A stretch of DNA of 64,000 nucleotides from Acanthochlamys bracteata (GCA_019914995.1 CM034130.1:5580001-5644000), one strand, 5' to 3'; positions 36,204 to 49,102 are shown, counted from the first letter of the stretch. Notes: generated from the letters alone by a model not told the origin. A program made the numbers and translations.

Positions 36204-37277
36204 CTAGTTATATGCAAGAGCTCTAGAAAACTGAGTAGATATGTAACTTGCTACCCATATAATATAGTAGGTTTCCTGAAACAGTTCATTGACTAAACTC
36301 AGACCAACATTATCACGAAAGTAACCACTTGTCTGAGTCACCAAATCAATCAGAACCTGAAGCACCATTGAGTTGAAACAGATGTCAAATGGGATATATG
36401 CACCCAGTACATAGCCCTGCAGTACCCGTACATCCAAGCAATAATATGAAATCACATCATGTGCCAGATCCATTCACCCATTTCCAAAACTTCTCTTAGC
36501 TTCCTTTTCATCAGTTCTGCATAACCCATTTATCAAAGTATTATAAGTAGTAACCGTCACATGCACACCACTGCCCACCATATCATTCTTAAACACCACG
36601 GCCAGCTGCACACTGCCATTAATGCAGTACCAATTAATCAAAGGGTTGCAAGGGCATGCCAATGCCTTCTCAATTCCCATCTGCCCGCAACTTCTCAAGC
36701 AGCTTCACTGCCTTATCCAACTCGCCTTTCTTCGACAATCCATTAGTGACAACAATGTAAGTAACATCGTTTGGAAAACACCCACTTGCCTCCTTGCCTT
36801 GCTCTCTACCGCTCTCCATTTCCACAAGCAGGTTTACAGCCTCGTCATCCTTCCATTCCCTACAGAAAGAATCGAGCATTGTGTTGAAAGTATTAACGCT
36901 CAGCTGATTTCCGAGTCTCAACATATTGTATAAGAGGCACGGCTTCATTCCATCTATCTGATTCACGGTGAATTCAAAGAATTCTATTACGTTATTAACG
37001 TCGGGCCGGAACCCATGAGACACCATCTAGGAGAAGGTAGAAAGAGTGTGGCCTTCCATCGAACACTTGTGTACACAAAAATAAACAATCAAGAAGCGAT
37101 TTTGAATCGGGCAGAAGAATAAGTTCAGAGACAAATGAGTGTAGATCGAGCTAACGAGCCCTTGAAGCGACTTAATAAGCTTCCCACATGAATTTCCCGG
37201 CGGCGAGCGTTTGAAGAAGGAGCAGAGAAACTTACTCCGAATTTGCGTTGGAGAAGCTGGCTTCCGAATCTGCCCAT
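36204..37277 (-). pseudogene. Pentatricopeptide repeat (PPR) gene relic
   Basis: A possible short first exon starts at ATG 37277 (MGRFGSQLLQRKFG) and ends at 37236 with donor GTAAGT. It is joined in frame to an exon starting at 37026 after acceptor CTTCTCCTAG (MVSHGFRPDVNNVIEFF). PPR motifs follow: SVNTFNTMLDSFCREWKDDEAVNLL and DVTYIVVTNGLSKKGELDKAVKLLEKL. The frame then shifts near 36690 and continues with VTTYNTLINGLC (about 36530), a stop near 36474 and a poorly preserved tail to 36204. PPR proteins bind organellar RNA, one base per repeat, and normally have ten or more repeats; only about three remain, so this is a truncated, broken copy. It is convergent with the hydrolase gene. Confidence 0.75.
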
Positions 37278-37299
37278 CGGAAGAATTTCAACGCTAGAA

Positions 37300-37661
37300 A
37301 AGGACGAGAACGTAGAGACGAAAGCACGGGATGAACAGGTCTCGGTTGGCAATCGATGGCCGAAGCATCTCAGCGACGGCGGCTGGGCAGCGGCGGAGGA
37401 AGAAGGAGAACATGGAGATAAGGTAAACGAAAGAGGAAGGTTTTTCGATTCGGAGAAGGTTCGAGAACGAGAGCGTAAGAAGGTGGATCACGAAGTTGAA
37501 TTGAACGACTGAAGCGGCTGCAGAGACGGCAGTAGGACAGAAAACACATTAACTTTCGTTTGCCACCAGCGCCATCTCCGGCACATCACTGCCGCATTCA
37601 GCTCAAAAAAAACAATGGGTTTTCGATTAGCTAGGCTACATCAATTTTGAATTTGTTTTTA
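37300..37661. other. GC-richer region upstream of the PPR relic
   Basis: Higher GC than its surroundings, with CGGCGGCTGGGCAGCGGCGG-like runs. Likely the former promoter/5' UTR or transit-peptide region of the PPR relic. Open frames on both strands look like shadows. Confidence 0.35.
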
Positions 37662-38938
37662 TAGTCACATTTGGGTGGTGAGAAAATATCGAAGTTATCC
37701 TCCGTTCAGTTTTTAGCTCAAAGATGAGCTCTCTCAAAAATTTAAAACTAATATTTATTCAATCATTAAAAGTGATATGAGTGCATTTGTTCGACAAATA
37801 TTAATTTAAAAATTATATAAATATTTTTTACATGTATAAACAAATATTAGCACTAAGTAGAATTTAAATATACTAGAAATTCAGTAGAGAGAGTTGATTA
37901 AAATATTAAAAAAAACTAGCTCTTATATGGTCGCAAAAAGATTGCAAAAAATTGATTAACAATAAACATTGAAAATATTTAGAAAATATATTGTAGTCCA
38001 ACTAGTAAAGATATTGATTTCTCATTTAAAAAAATCTAACTTTGAGTCTAGTGAAAATTTTATTTTAATAACTTTTTTAAATTTATTGTAAATGATGAAC
38101 TAGTGTGAATTTGTACTGTTGAACTTAAATTCGATCAGTGCAACTCAGTTCTAGTCGCCCTCGGTCGCATCACATTTGCGATCATGCGTTGTGCAATCCT
38201 TTTGGATAGGAGTGCTACCCGTGCGATTCTATGACCATATTTTAGTCGCACATGTGAAATATCGCACTTAAGTCACACTAATGATCATGAGCTCTACAAA
38301 CTATTGGAATAGAGTGTGACCATATGCGACCGTGCCGCCAGTGCGACCAACACATGGTCGCTACCATCGCAATTGGGTTGCACATGTTGAATTTGGGACA
38401 TGGTGCTTTGCAATCACATTGCCCTGAGTGTGACTAATATTAGTTTGCACGGTCTCATTTGGATCCAACGGTATAGATTTAAATTAGGTCACCATTTACA
38501 ATTAATTTTTAATTTTAAAATAAATCTCTGGATGGGGCTTGAATTCGTGTCTTTTTAACGAGAGAACACTATCCTTACTAGTTAGATAACAACATATTTC
38601 TAAAAGGTTTCACAATCCCTATCATTAATTAAGATTTTGCGACCTCTTACAACCTTGTACGACCTACGTGAGCGTATTTTAAAAAAATTAATATGTTTTC
38701 ACTAACTTCTTAGTTAAAATTTTTTATATTTGAAATCTTTTTGTGTTAATATTTTTTAAGACATGTAGAGACATCTATAATAGTTTTTATAAATCGATAT
38801 TTGATCCAAATCTTTCACAACTGCAATTAATTACGATGTATGATGGGATAAAAATCAATTTTGAGATTTAAGAGAGTTCATATCAACTCTAAAAACTTAA
38901 TGAATAGTATTTTATCTTTTCTTATCCAAACATGACTA
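37662..38938. mobile_element. TIR element A (~1.28 kb) with GTGCGACC-rich interior
   Basis: The left end TAGTCACATTTGGG and right end CCAAACATGACTA are inverted. The similarity continues inward: 'cagtttttagctc...gatgagctctctcaaaa' on the left against the reverse complement of 'gagagttcatatcaactctaaaaac' on the right. This gives a long, diverged terminal inverted repeat. The centre (38110-38460) is packed with tgcgac/gtcgca words. There is no transposase. Long TIRs suggest a Mutator-like or foldback element, but no 9-bp duplication was recognised. Confidence 0.6.
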
Positions 38939-39126
38939 GAAAAACGTAACTTTGAAATTCTAATTGGAAAAACAAAATTAAGGTGGACGTGACCTACTTA
39001 GTCAAATAACCCTAAAATAAGTAATTCTACTTCAGAATACAAGTCGTAAAAATTCGTGGGCTTTTTTTCTAAGTCACATCCGGCTAGACTTTATTTTCTA
39101 GACTAACTTTTCAAAATACTTTTTTG

Positions 39127-40133
39127 TAGTCACATTTGGTGAGAGAAAGATTAAGACACCCTCTATTCAGTTTTACTCTAAGATGAACTCGTTTGAAGAC
39201 TCAAGGTGTTCTTTATTCAATCTTACAACATTAATTTGAGTGCATTCGTGAAAGATTTCGAAAAATTATTGATTAAGAACATTATTATGAATGTCTGTCT
39301 ACATGTAAAAATCAAATAATGCTCCAATATAGTAAAATTTGCTAAAGAAAGTTTATAAAAGTACACAAAATTATAATAAAATAAACTTGTGCATGGTCGC
39401 ACGAGGTCATAAATAGTCACACAACTCTAATCAATAAGAGATATTGTAAAATTTTGTAAAGATATTTTGTAGTCCAACTGAAAGAGATAGTGATTTTTTT
39501 AATTAGAAAACTCGTGTTTAAGCCCCACCGAGAGAATTTATTTAAAAATTTATTTGAAATTTTGACCTAATGATTACATTTGCGTAATCATTAGTTGATC
39601 AAGTGCGACCCTATGTACCCATCCTACAAGTGCGACCAGAATAAGGTCACACGGGTTAACACTTGCGTCCAATAACACATATGCACATTAAGTGACCAAT
39701 TAATATATTTTTTTAAAACATTTTAGAATAAGCTGCCTCATTGAGACCTGAACTCAAGTCTTTGAAATAAGAAACTATTCTTACTAGTTGAATCATAGTA
39801 TAATTATTTAAATTTGTGCGACCTTTAACGATCTTATGCAACTCTATGCAATCCTGCATGAACGTATTTTCCTATAATTTTCTTGCTCTCACCTACTTCT
39901 CTATGTAATTTTTTATTATATCCAAGAGTCACTTAGAGTTAATATTTTTTTTGTTAATGTAGATAGACACAAAATATTTTTTGAAATCAACACTTATTCG
40001 AAATCTAGTACGAGCACTTAAAGTCATACTATAAGATTGAATAAAAATAAGTTTTGAATCTTAGAAAGACTTCATCTTAAAGTTAAAAACTGAAAGGAGG
40101 ATATTTTGATATTTCTTTACAAAAATGTGAATA
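39127..40133. mobile_element. TIR element B (~1.0 kb), sister of element A
   Basis: The left end TAGTCACATTTGG, then 'ctattcagttttactctaagatgaactcgtt', parallels element A. The right end CAAAAATGTGAATA is its inverted partner, including 'catcttaaagttaaaaactgaaaggagg'. The centre (39590-39670) again has tgcgacc words. It lies only ~190 bp from element A in the same orientation. Confidence 0.6.
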
Positions 40134-40551
40134 GAACACATAGTTTTATAAAAAAGTTTCAGGATCCCAAGATAAAAACCTTGCATGATTGGGAACTTTC
40201 GGATGCGTATATTTATTTCTTTGGACCAGGTTCATATTCGACTCATTTAATCGCTAATGTTTTTAATTTTAGAGCAATTAAATTTGAATTGATCGGTAAT
40301 ATCATCATAATAAATGCCCTAATTTGAGTTCAAATTTTACTAAAAATTTTCGATCTAATCCATGAAATGAATTCTATGACCTAAGATTCAAATCTTCAAA
40401 TCTACATTAAACATTAATGGATTTACTGGATTAGGTGCATGCCAATTTGACCCAATTACGATTGTAATTCCAAACAATAACAACTGAGAAGGAAGACGAA
40501 AAAAGAGACTACAAAGTTGAAATCTCAGTAATAGCATAACTGTATGGACTG
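40134..40551. other. Spacer
   Basis: No gene. The open frame at 40106-40327 overlaps the end of element B and has no recognisable family. Confidence 0.35.
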
Positions 40552-43116
40552 TGTCATAATCCAATCCGGTTGCGACAGGCCTAAATTAAACTTAGCCTAA
40601 ATAGTACTTAGACTCGATCCAACCCAATAAGCTGATCCAAAACACCATAAACGACTTCTCAAAATATTTTTATATAAATAAACTTTTGACAAAACCTTCT
40701 ATAAAACTTCAAATAAAAACCTGTACAATAAATCATCTGACAATGATAAAAGATGAACGATATAAACAAAATAATACTAATACAAAACAACCAGGTAAAA
40801 CACTATTCACTATAGCCGCTAACTATATCTCTCAAAAATTTACAAAACCATCTATATGATAAACTAAACTATAAATACGTGAATCTACTGTCGACGCGCT
40901 ATGTCACTACTCGTGATGGATCCACCCAACTCTTACTAGTCCCTGAAATAAGAGGCCAAAAAAAGAAAATGAGATGACAATCTCAGTGATATGAAGATGA
41001 CAGAATGTACTTTTATGATTTCTAATGCATTACCTAACTGTCAATCATATTCGTAACATGCAACAAATGCAACGATAAATCAGAGCACGCCCTATCGAGT
41101 TCTAGGTTGTCCCATACCAACCCAATTTCTAATCAGGATAGATACAGAAGATTTGACATATAACTAATACAGTCCAAAAAATATCACACTATATTACTAT
41201 GCAATCATATTCATTAGGTGCTATATACTTATCAAAGCAAATAATATAGTTTATACTTCTTACACCGTGACATTTTAAATACATGAAATCTACCATGCCA
41301 ACTATATCACTATTATGCATTCATGCATGCGCCGTGTATTATTTAAACATATGTCTAATATAATATCGTGTATATATATCTATCAATATCCATGATGCGA
41401 CACTAGTAAGAAAATCAAGAAGATAAATATATAACATAGAGTGAGACCCAGTCTCTAGATCAACCTACCACACAGACTATCTTTATCATGACAAGATACA
41501 ACCACCTAGGTGATCAAATCGGATGGGCTGCGGTATCACCCCTATACTAACAATACTATGTCAATAAGTTGGTACCGACCCCACACCCACTAGGGTTTTG
41601 ATATAATCCACGTACCCGCTTGCCCTCGTACATCGCGAGTGTCTATGCACTATGACAAGTAAGCTCATACCGTTATAGTTCAATATAAATCATATCTCTA
41701 TACACATATATGATTTCATAGTTCATTCATCAATGCTTAAGAATCATGGTCATGTAGTAAACAATAGTCATTTTAGAGTTTACAAAGTTATTATGCTTGC
41801 TATCATCATAGTTAATATTTTAAGAATGCTTCAGCTGCACTATGCATTATGCATGAACTCATATATGTAATCATTCATGCTATAGATATCATTAAAGGCT
41901 AAGCCTTTTAATTACCACATACTATTAAGATTAGTTCAAATAAAATCTATACAAACATGCTCCGTACATATAGACGTCATCTAGCATGAGAAATAATTTA
42001 ATCATAACTAGAAAGTGACGAGGGCATGTCGACGTTTCAAAGCAAATGTTATCTATGCTAGAATCCTACTATAAATTAAGAAAGAAAAGGCACAGTAACC
42101 CTCACCTATTTCTCCGCGATCACTTAATCCATTGGTTACTCTAAGTCAAGCCTCTCGGCCCACATCCTTCAGTGAAATGCTATTACACATGCGGCACATG
42201 TATTACTTAAATTCGTTGAATGAGACAAATCTAACAGTAATAATACATAGTACATAAACACATTGTCGCAACAATGAAATCTCATTATAGGGTTTCATCC
42301 AAACAACCAATCAACTAATTCCTATCCACTATTCAACTAAACCAATGCTAGGAAAATTAGTAAGCGTATCGATTAAAACGAGACGATTAAATTCCAAATT
42401 AGCTTCGAATCATTGAAAATCACTGATCTCTCAACTTAGCAATCACCTATATCGAAACTAATTAGTAATCTACCAAACAATAGTTTCTAAAAGCACAACA
42501 CGCATATTTTTGACTCACCTGCAAGTGGGGTTACTTGACTGCCGAATTCTGATGTGAACACGCTAGCTGATAAGGAATGCTCGATGGATGAAAATTTGAG
42601 TAGATGCAACAAGCAAATAATTACAACTGAGTTAAAGAAAAGACGCCAATGTGTCAATTACAAGCTGGCGGCCAAAAATCATCCAAATTGATTCCATCTG
42701 TCAGGCGATGCAATTCCCAATAATAACTTGAATTTGACTCAGAGACAAAGAAAACAGCATGATCAAAGTAAGGAGACAAAACAAGGTGGCTACGGCATTT
42801 AGACGACCAGCGAGGAGGTCCGGCGACTAACTCTATCCCGCGCAGTGAATTTTGATGAGGAATGCAACGGCAACGGACAGAATGAAGGAAAATAAAAATC
42901 TGAAGGTAGAGGAGACGTTATCGCTGTCGGAGAAGAAGATTACACGTCTGAAGATCACCGTGTGCAAAGGGCAACGCATGTGGGGTGGTTGCGTCAGGAG
43001 AGAAAGAAATGAGAAGAAGTAGTTAGAAAAAGAAATATAAAGGGTAAAGAAAATATAATAATATAAAACGGTTAGTTTACTTAGGCTTGGTCAATATATA
43101 GGTATTGGATGTTACA
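40552..43116. mobile_element. Second ~2.5-kb LTR-like repeat
   Basis: Begins TGTCATAATCCAATCCGG and ends GGATGTTACA, i.e. TG...CA. It has the same series of landmarks as 567-3060 ('ccaataagctga', 'aatctcagtga', 'aggttgtcccataccaa', 'cagtaaccctcacct', 'gactcacct'). The two copies are strongly diverged and separated by genes, so they are independent old insertions, not the two ends of one element. A 5-bp target duplication is not clear (GACTG versus AATTG). Confidence 0.6.
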
Positions 43117-45153
43117 AATTGTTTATTGACGGCCTAATTTTCGTTAGACAATTTCGGCCTAAACATCTTATGTAAGGTTATAAAACATGCATCATAATTT
43201 AAGCTCATTGGACTAACTTATCAATATAAAAACATGAGTTTAACAAAATTATGAAACGCTCTAAATCTTACATAGACTACCAACCTAAAATGGAAGTATA
43301 TAATTTAGCTCTCACATCTCCTTCCAAATTTTCTAAATTACATTTTCTCTCTTTTACTTTTCTCTAATGATGTTTGATTACGACTAATGCTATCTCCCTA
43401 TACAAAAGAGAATCTCAAAATTTTAATAATATAATTCATTCTGTGACGAATTTAGGATTTTTTTCAAAACCAATTAGTAATGAGAAGAATGAGCGCAAGT
43501 CTTTATAATATCATCTCAAGATCATTGATAAGCAACATAGGACTAAACATTTCTTTAACAACTGCTCTCTAGCGGAACGTTCTTTTTTATTTTTGTAAAT
43601 TAAACTGATATAAGCTACGTGCCTTGTAATGAATTAGATGAAGCAGACTACATGTCCTGAAATAAAATAGACAATTTGCCTTACAATATAGCGGACAACT
43701 GTCCTTTGAATGAAATAGACTATCTATCTTCGAAATGAAGAGGACTAATTTTGCCTAAAATAAAGTGGATAAATAGATATGTATAATAAAATATTATTTT
43801 ATAATCATTGATAAGTAATGTGGGATTAAAATTTTTTTTTAACACATTCGATCTGCTTATGTTACTTCAATAACTTCAAACATTCATTTAGTGTGATTCT
43901 TTCAACTTTTTGCTAGTTTTGAGAGTTTTCTAAATGATGGTCGATAGTAATGGTGGATTGGCGGCATGGCCATTGTTTCACCATTTCGAGGACATCCCGC
44001 TATATAAGAACTATCGCGTCCAATTCAAAATTTTAAGATAAAACGTTGAGTTGAGAAAAACTTATTAAAAGTTCAGAAGGAATAATAGATGTGCCATGCA
44101 GTACTAAAATGCTTTTTACAAGAATAAACGAAGTCAAGTGGTGAAGAAGCGCGAAAAATAGACTCTTGCTAGCCGGTCAGTTCTTGTTGGGCTTTTCAAG
44201 ATTCTAGCCTAATTTTAGAATACAGTTTATTTTACTTTAGTGTAATTTTTTAACATGTAATAACTAGTAGTTTATAGTAATAAATAGTTTATAAAGGACT
44301 AATTATTATAATTATTAATAATCAAGAAAGATGAGCGAACCTTTTTAATTTTCTAAAGACAAATATTACGAGAAAATAAGATGTATGCGGCTATTTAAAA
44401 AAAATATGATTCGTAACTTATTTTTGTAACAGCTTATAAAAAACTACTTAATCAAACAAATATGTTATTAAATAGTATTTGTAAGCAGCTTATTTGAATA
44501 AGTAAACTTAGCCAAATATTATGTCAATCTACAGCTTGCATGTTAAATGCAAAATATATTTGGATTCAATAGCACAGTCAAAATATAAAACACATTAAAA
44601 ACTTTACCAAAACAGTACAATAATTGAAGTAACAGAACAACCACAAACATAAGATATTATATGAGAAAAAATGAAAACAATCTTACGCAAAATAAACTTG
44701 TTTCAAAAAATTTTTAATCTATAATAGCAACAAAATTTTTTATTACTTTTGAAGTAGAACTCTAATGCTTTGGTTAGAAACAACAAAGATCTTAACGGAA
44801 TGAATGATTTCTTAAAACATTCAAATGTTTGACATTTATGCTTTTATTTACTAAATAATTGCTTAAATTTTTTGACATTTCATTTTTTAAGAGATTTTAA
44901 AAATTGATTCAAATTTTTTTAACTGTTGATTTTTTAACTTTTAGATGATAGTTTATTTTATTTAAGTATCGATCTTTTGTATAAATACATATCTAATTTT
45001 TTTTTAAATCTAATAAATCCAGTTACTAATATTTAATAAAATGATTTTACAGTATCTATCATTGCCGACATTATTGCGTGGATCATCATAAAGTCTTGCT
45101 ATTGTTCTCAGCAGTTTTGCAGTTGTTCTCAGCGTTGAATTCTCGAAAGAAAG
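43117..45153. other. AT-rich intergenic DNA with a small degenerate tandem repeat
   Basis: Between about 43615 and 43770 a loose repeat of ~35 bp recurs ('ctacatgtcctgaaataaaatagac'-like units), flanked by two copies of 'atcattgataag(c/t)aa' near 43520 and 43800 (about 290 bp apart). No gene. Confidence 0.4.
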
Positions 45154-45156
45154 TTA

Positions 45157-45403
45157 GGGCGTGTTTACTAGACGATAAATTTATTTTTTTAAAAATAAGT
45201 TTCAAAAATAAAATTAAAAATTAAAAATATTTAATAAAAAAAATAAAATTTTATAATTATTTTATATTATAAATAAGTTTTAAAATTAAATTTTAAAAAA
45301 TAAATTTTTAATAAAAAATAATTTATTTTAATTTTATAATGTATTTTTTTATGTAAGTGAATTTTAAAAAAATGAGTTTAGAAGAATATATGTAAACACG
45401 CAC
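45157..45403. mobile_element. PIF/Harbinger-like (Tourist) MITE, 247 bp
   Basis: Terminal inverted repeats GGGCGTGTTTAC and GTAAACACGCAC (11 of 12 pairs) with a 3-bp TTA duplication on both sides (45154-45156 and 45404-45406). The interior is almost pure A/T. TTA target sites and G-starting TIRs fit the PIF/Harbinger superfamily. Confidence 0.8.
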
Positions 45404-45406
45404 TTA

Positions 45407-47270
45407 ACGGGAACAAACACATATATTTTCAAAATATCTCTTTCTTATACTAGAAGGAAAACCATCGAAAGCAGAATTCCGTATGCCTTTTGTTCTGGTT
45501 TCCAAGTCAAAAGCAGCAGCGCCATCCAAAAACACAAACCGTAAGCAAATGTTGAAGAATGGAACTAACAAGCAGTAATAGTCAACTGAAAAACTTAAAC
45601 AACACTTTATTTAATTAGTGCCTGATTTTCTTGCTTAATCGGTAAAAATTGCAACCTGTTTAAGGATGACTCAAGCTTAAACAGATACGGAATCTTTTAA
45701 GAATTTATGAATTTTACTAAGAGTAATATGGATTCTTTAAGAAGACGACTATCTTCTTGCTAATCAGTTATAGAAGACTGTTATAATGTTGACATGTTGG
45801 TCGTTTGTTCTAATCCAGTTCCAAATTGTTATTATTTGTAATATTTGAGTCAAACAGAAGACTATGTAAGGGCTCCACTGATTGACAAAAACTACTCGTC
45901 TGTGTTTCATTTGTTGACAGCAAATTTAACACCTAGAAATCTACGTGCCACTATATGTTGACTTTTCAAGTAGCTAGGTAGTGATTGTAATATTAATCCA
46001 ATCAATCTCTTTAACTAGCTGCAGATAGCAGAAGTGAATTGTTTAGAAAGATCTAGTCGATTGATTATTGAAAAATTGCAGAAATGAAATATTCGAACAC
46101 TAAACATAGAAATTGTGAAGTTGATTTTAGTTTGAAAAGCGTGATAATTTCATTTCCCAAGTTGATTTTTTTATTTCCATTTTCGCAAGCACGAGAAGTA
46201 GAAAAACATTTCTGAAGACACCGAAAAGCTTTTACAATCCCTCCGTTTATGGGATTTGGTAGGATTTTGAGAACGTTCGGCACTAATTAAAACTAGAATT
46301 TGCAAAAAATATTTTTTAAAAAACTATTTTTAAAAAAATTATTTTTACTAAAAGCATATATATAATAATTTAATCACGTATAAATTATTAAAATTTTAAA
46401 AATCATTGTACTATAAAAAATATATATGAAAAAATAAAATTTAAAAAAAAAAATGGTGAAAGTAATATCATACGTTCCACCTTACTAAAAGGACACTTGA
46501 AAGTACTTAAAAAAATTTGCGCTGAAGCTGTAAAAATAAGCCTTTTTGATTTAAAAATAAATTATAATATATATTTATTTATGTTATAAAATAATATATT
46601 AGAAAAAACTATTACAAAATAAAAATAAAATTTTTTTTGATAAAAAGTGATTAAGCTGCTAATATTCGCTAAATTAGTTTTATGTTATAACGATTCAAAC
46701 TCAACTAATTAACAGAAGATATAGTTATATAGCTAGAAACGATTAAAATTTAGGAAAAAGTTGGTCATTTTTCTTCATCGAGCCGTATTAACAAGCTATA
46801 AGCATAATTCGTGGGGAAAAATGAATGCAAGTACTAATTTTTTAAGAAAAAGATCTTATATTTGATCCGAATAGATCTAATCTGGTTAGTTAAAATAATT
46901 GGATTCAGTCCAAAACTTAATTTTTTGTTTCACTGAACTGTTTGAACGTGCTCTCATTAAACAAAGTATGCACACCGATAGGAAGAAGCACTGTGACAAA
47001 ATCTCCAGTTTATAACAATTTGATCGATGATTGCTTCTTAAAACACTGGCACTTTCTTTTTTGTACACACAACTACCGGTTGATCAATTTATTATTAAGT
47101 AATAACTAAACAATCGTTTATTAATTTAATTAATAAACAGGTGCATAATTAATTAACCGGCTTAAATATGAGGTTTCTGTTGCCTAATTAATCAGTTGCT
47201 TAGGAAGTAGCTAACCAACATAAATGTACCGTTAATTTACTAAAATACCCCTTTAACAACTTCCCACCAA
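45407..47270. other. Intergenic DNA upstream of the basic-protein gene
   Basis: No coding region with family resemblance. 46290-46640 is very AT-rich and may hold further decayed MITEs. Confidence 0.4.
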
Positions 47271-47272
47271 TT

Positions 47273-47280
47273 CTATAAAC
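47273..47280 (+). promoter_or_regulatory. Probable TATA box of the basic-protein gene
   Basis: CTATAAAC lies about 115 bp before the chosen start codon, so a transcription start near 47305 would give a ~90-nt leader. This supports ATG 47395 over any upstream start. Confidence 0.55.
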
Positions 47281-47394
47281 ACATTATCTTTGCTGCCTAT
47301 TTCTCTTATAATTCTTCAGTTCATCGACCGCTCTCAAGTCTCAATCTCTGAAATATTAGTCCTTAGTTATTTTTCTAGAAATCAAGCTTCATCT

Positions 47395-49045
47395 ATGAAC
47401 CAGCCGCATGCAGGAAAGGAAGAGAAGACGGTTGCAGTGGAGCCGGATCTACCTGCAGAATCGATACAAGTTCTAATCGGAGACGAGTTCGATTGGACAG
47501 ATATCAACCCAGTTTACGACAGAGATGATTCTACAAAAGGAAACACCAATCCCAAGGCACAACACAACAGTCATGGCGTTCCAAAGAGCAGCACTTCAAG
47601 GTCTAATTCCCAGAGGTTTTCTGGGAACTTGAAACCGAATACTCCAATAATTGCTTTGGCGCCGGCGAAGATTCAACATTCCGGTTATCTAGGACGGAGC
47701 AGTCGGAGACCGACAGCTAACAGAATTTTTCCAAAGAAAGGCGCGGCGGCACCGAGAGAAGGCAAGGCGACAGCAGTCACGGCGGAGCCTGGTTCTCCCA
47801 AGGTAATTAAAGTAAATTAACTAAATATATTCATTAGATTTGTGTTTCATTTTTTTGGCTTGTCTTTTAATACTATTTGAGAACTGTTAATAGTTTCTGA
47901 GGAACTAGTTCAACTGTGAGAACTTGTTCATCTCTAATCAGGAAAATTGTGATTTTTGTAGTTATCTACAAATTGTGAGTCCAATTCGTTTACTTTTATG
48001 ATTATATTTGGGACTGAATTTAAGATTTGTGGCAAAAATTCTAATTTCATGTTCAATTATGTAATCTTTTAACAACCATTTAAAAATTTGCCTTTAACCA
48101 TGATATATGTAATTTAAAAGTGTGAATAGTTTTTTTTTATAACTTTTCATTTACTTTTTCTAATAAAATTTTAAAAAAAATTTAATTGTATAAAAAAAGT
48201 TTACATTATAAATTTTTTTATTAATAATTTTATTTTTTTTAAATAAAAAATAAACTTTATTTTTAAAATATTTTTCTTTTTCGAATTTTTTTTTTAAATA
48301 AGCTTTTCTAAATATTCTATTAATGAAACTTGGGATTACCAACTCATCTGGTGTAGGAAGATATTAGATTTTTGTGTCACTATACCGGTTTTATTTGTTT
48401 ATCAATTCAACGGACACAGAAATTTGTGATGGTGAACTTATTAAAAATTGCAAGTTTCATCTCCCAATGATTGACTGGTTGGATTTTCAGTATTTCATTG
48501 CTTTCCTGCACCGCTTCTTCGTCTAATAATATTTAAATGATACGATCATATTATAATATAATAAATTGAATTACTTTCTTTGGATTTTGAAGGTTTCATG
48601 CATCGGGAAAGTATTATCGGATCGTGAACGAAACAGAAGCCGGAGAGTTCATGAGGAGAAGAACGCCACGCAGCAACAGGAAAAGGAGAAGAAACGCGGG
48701 CTCTGGTCTGGGCTGGCGCTTCAATGCTGCGGCGGTGGAATAGAACGGCGAAGAGCGGTGGTGGAGTGCGTCGAAGAAGATTCGCCGAAGCAGCCGGCGG
48801 GAGGAGCTCCGGAGCCGCCAAGGTATGCGGCGGAGAAAGTTGCAGTGGAGCCAGTAGGGTTGGGAGCAATGAAACGGTTCTCGTCAGGACGAAGGCCTTC
48901 GTTGTGGGAAGACGACGGTGATGCTGAGGGACACGTGGCTTGCTCTGGACTGTTGTATCAAGGTGGTCATCGGCGGTCGGTGGGGTCGTTGGAAGATGCT
49001 CAGCGGCGAGTTGACTGGGAGAGCGAAGGGTCCAGTTCTGTGTGA
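47395..49045 (+). CDS. Plant-specific basic protein with PKVSCIGKVLSDRE motif, 2 exons, 286 aa
   Basis: Exon 1 is 47395-47802 (136 codons, donor AAG|GTAATT); exon 2 is 48593-49045 (150 codons plus TGA, acceptor TTTTGAAG|GTT). Exon 1 encodes an acidic N-terminus (LIGDEFDWTDINPVYDRDD), then a Ser/Arg-rich stretch with SQRFSGNLKPNTPIIALAP, KIQHSGYLGRSSRRP and ANRIFPKKG. Across the junction comes GSPKVSCIGKVLSDRERNR, then a GLWSGL..CCGGG cysteine/glycine patch. These motifs recall a conserved family of uncharacterised plant proteins with the same PKVSCIGKV core; its function is unknown. There is no signal peptide or membrane segment, and high Arg/Lys suggests a nuclear or nucleic-acid-associated role (inference). 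The start was chosen at the first real ATG after the TATA box; the open frame extends upstream without an ATG. Confidence 0.85.
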
Positions 49046-49102
49046 AAATAATTTAAATAATCAATCAAAGGACTTAAATGGGAGAGCGAAGGGTCCAGTT
49101 CT
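49018..49102 (+). repeat. Direct 23-bp duplication spanning the stop of the basic-protein gene
   Basis: The stretch gggagagcgaagggtccagt plus 'tct' occurs at 49018-49040 (the last codons) and again at 49080-49102 in the 3' UTR, 62 bp apart. It looks like a recent local duplication that may have set the present stop position. Confidence 0.8.

Noticed and set aside
567-43116. The two ~2.5-kb LTR-like blocks as ends of one giant retrotransposon
   Set aside because: The copies are strongly diverged, one has its own target duplication, and several host genes lie between them.
47290-47394. N-terminal extension of the basic-protein gene
   Set aside because: The upstream frame has no ATG and overlaps the expected transcription start after the TATA box at 47273.
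48724-48921. Arg/Gly-rich open frame overlapping exon 2 of the basic-protein gene
   Set aside because: It is a GC-rich alternative frame of a real exon with no family resemblance.
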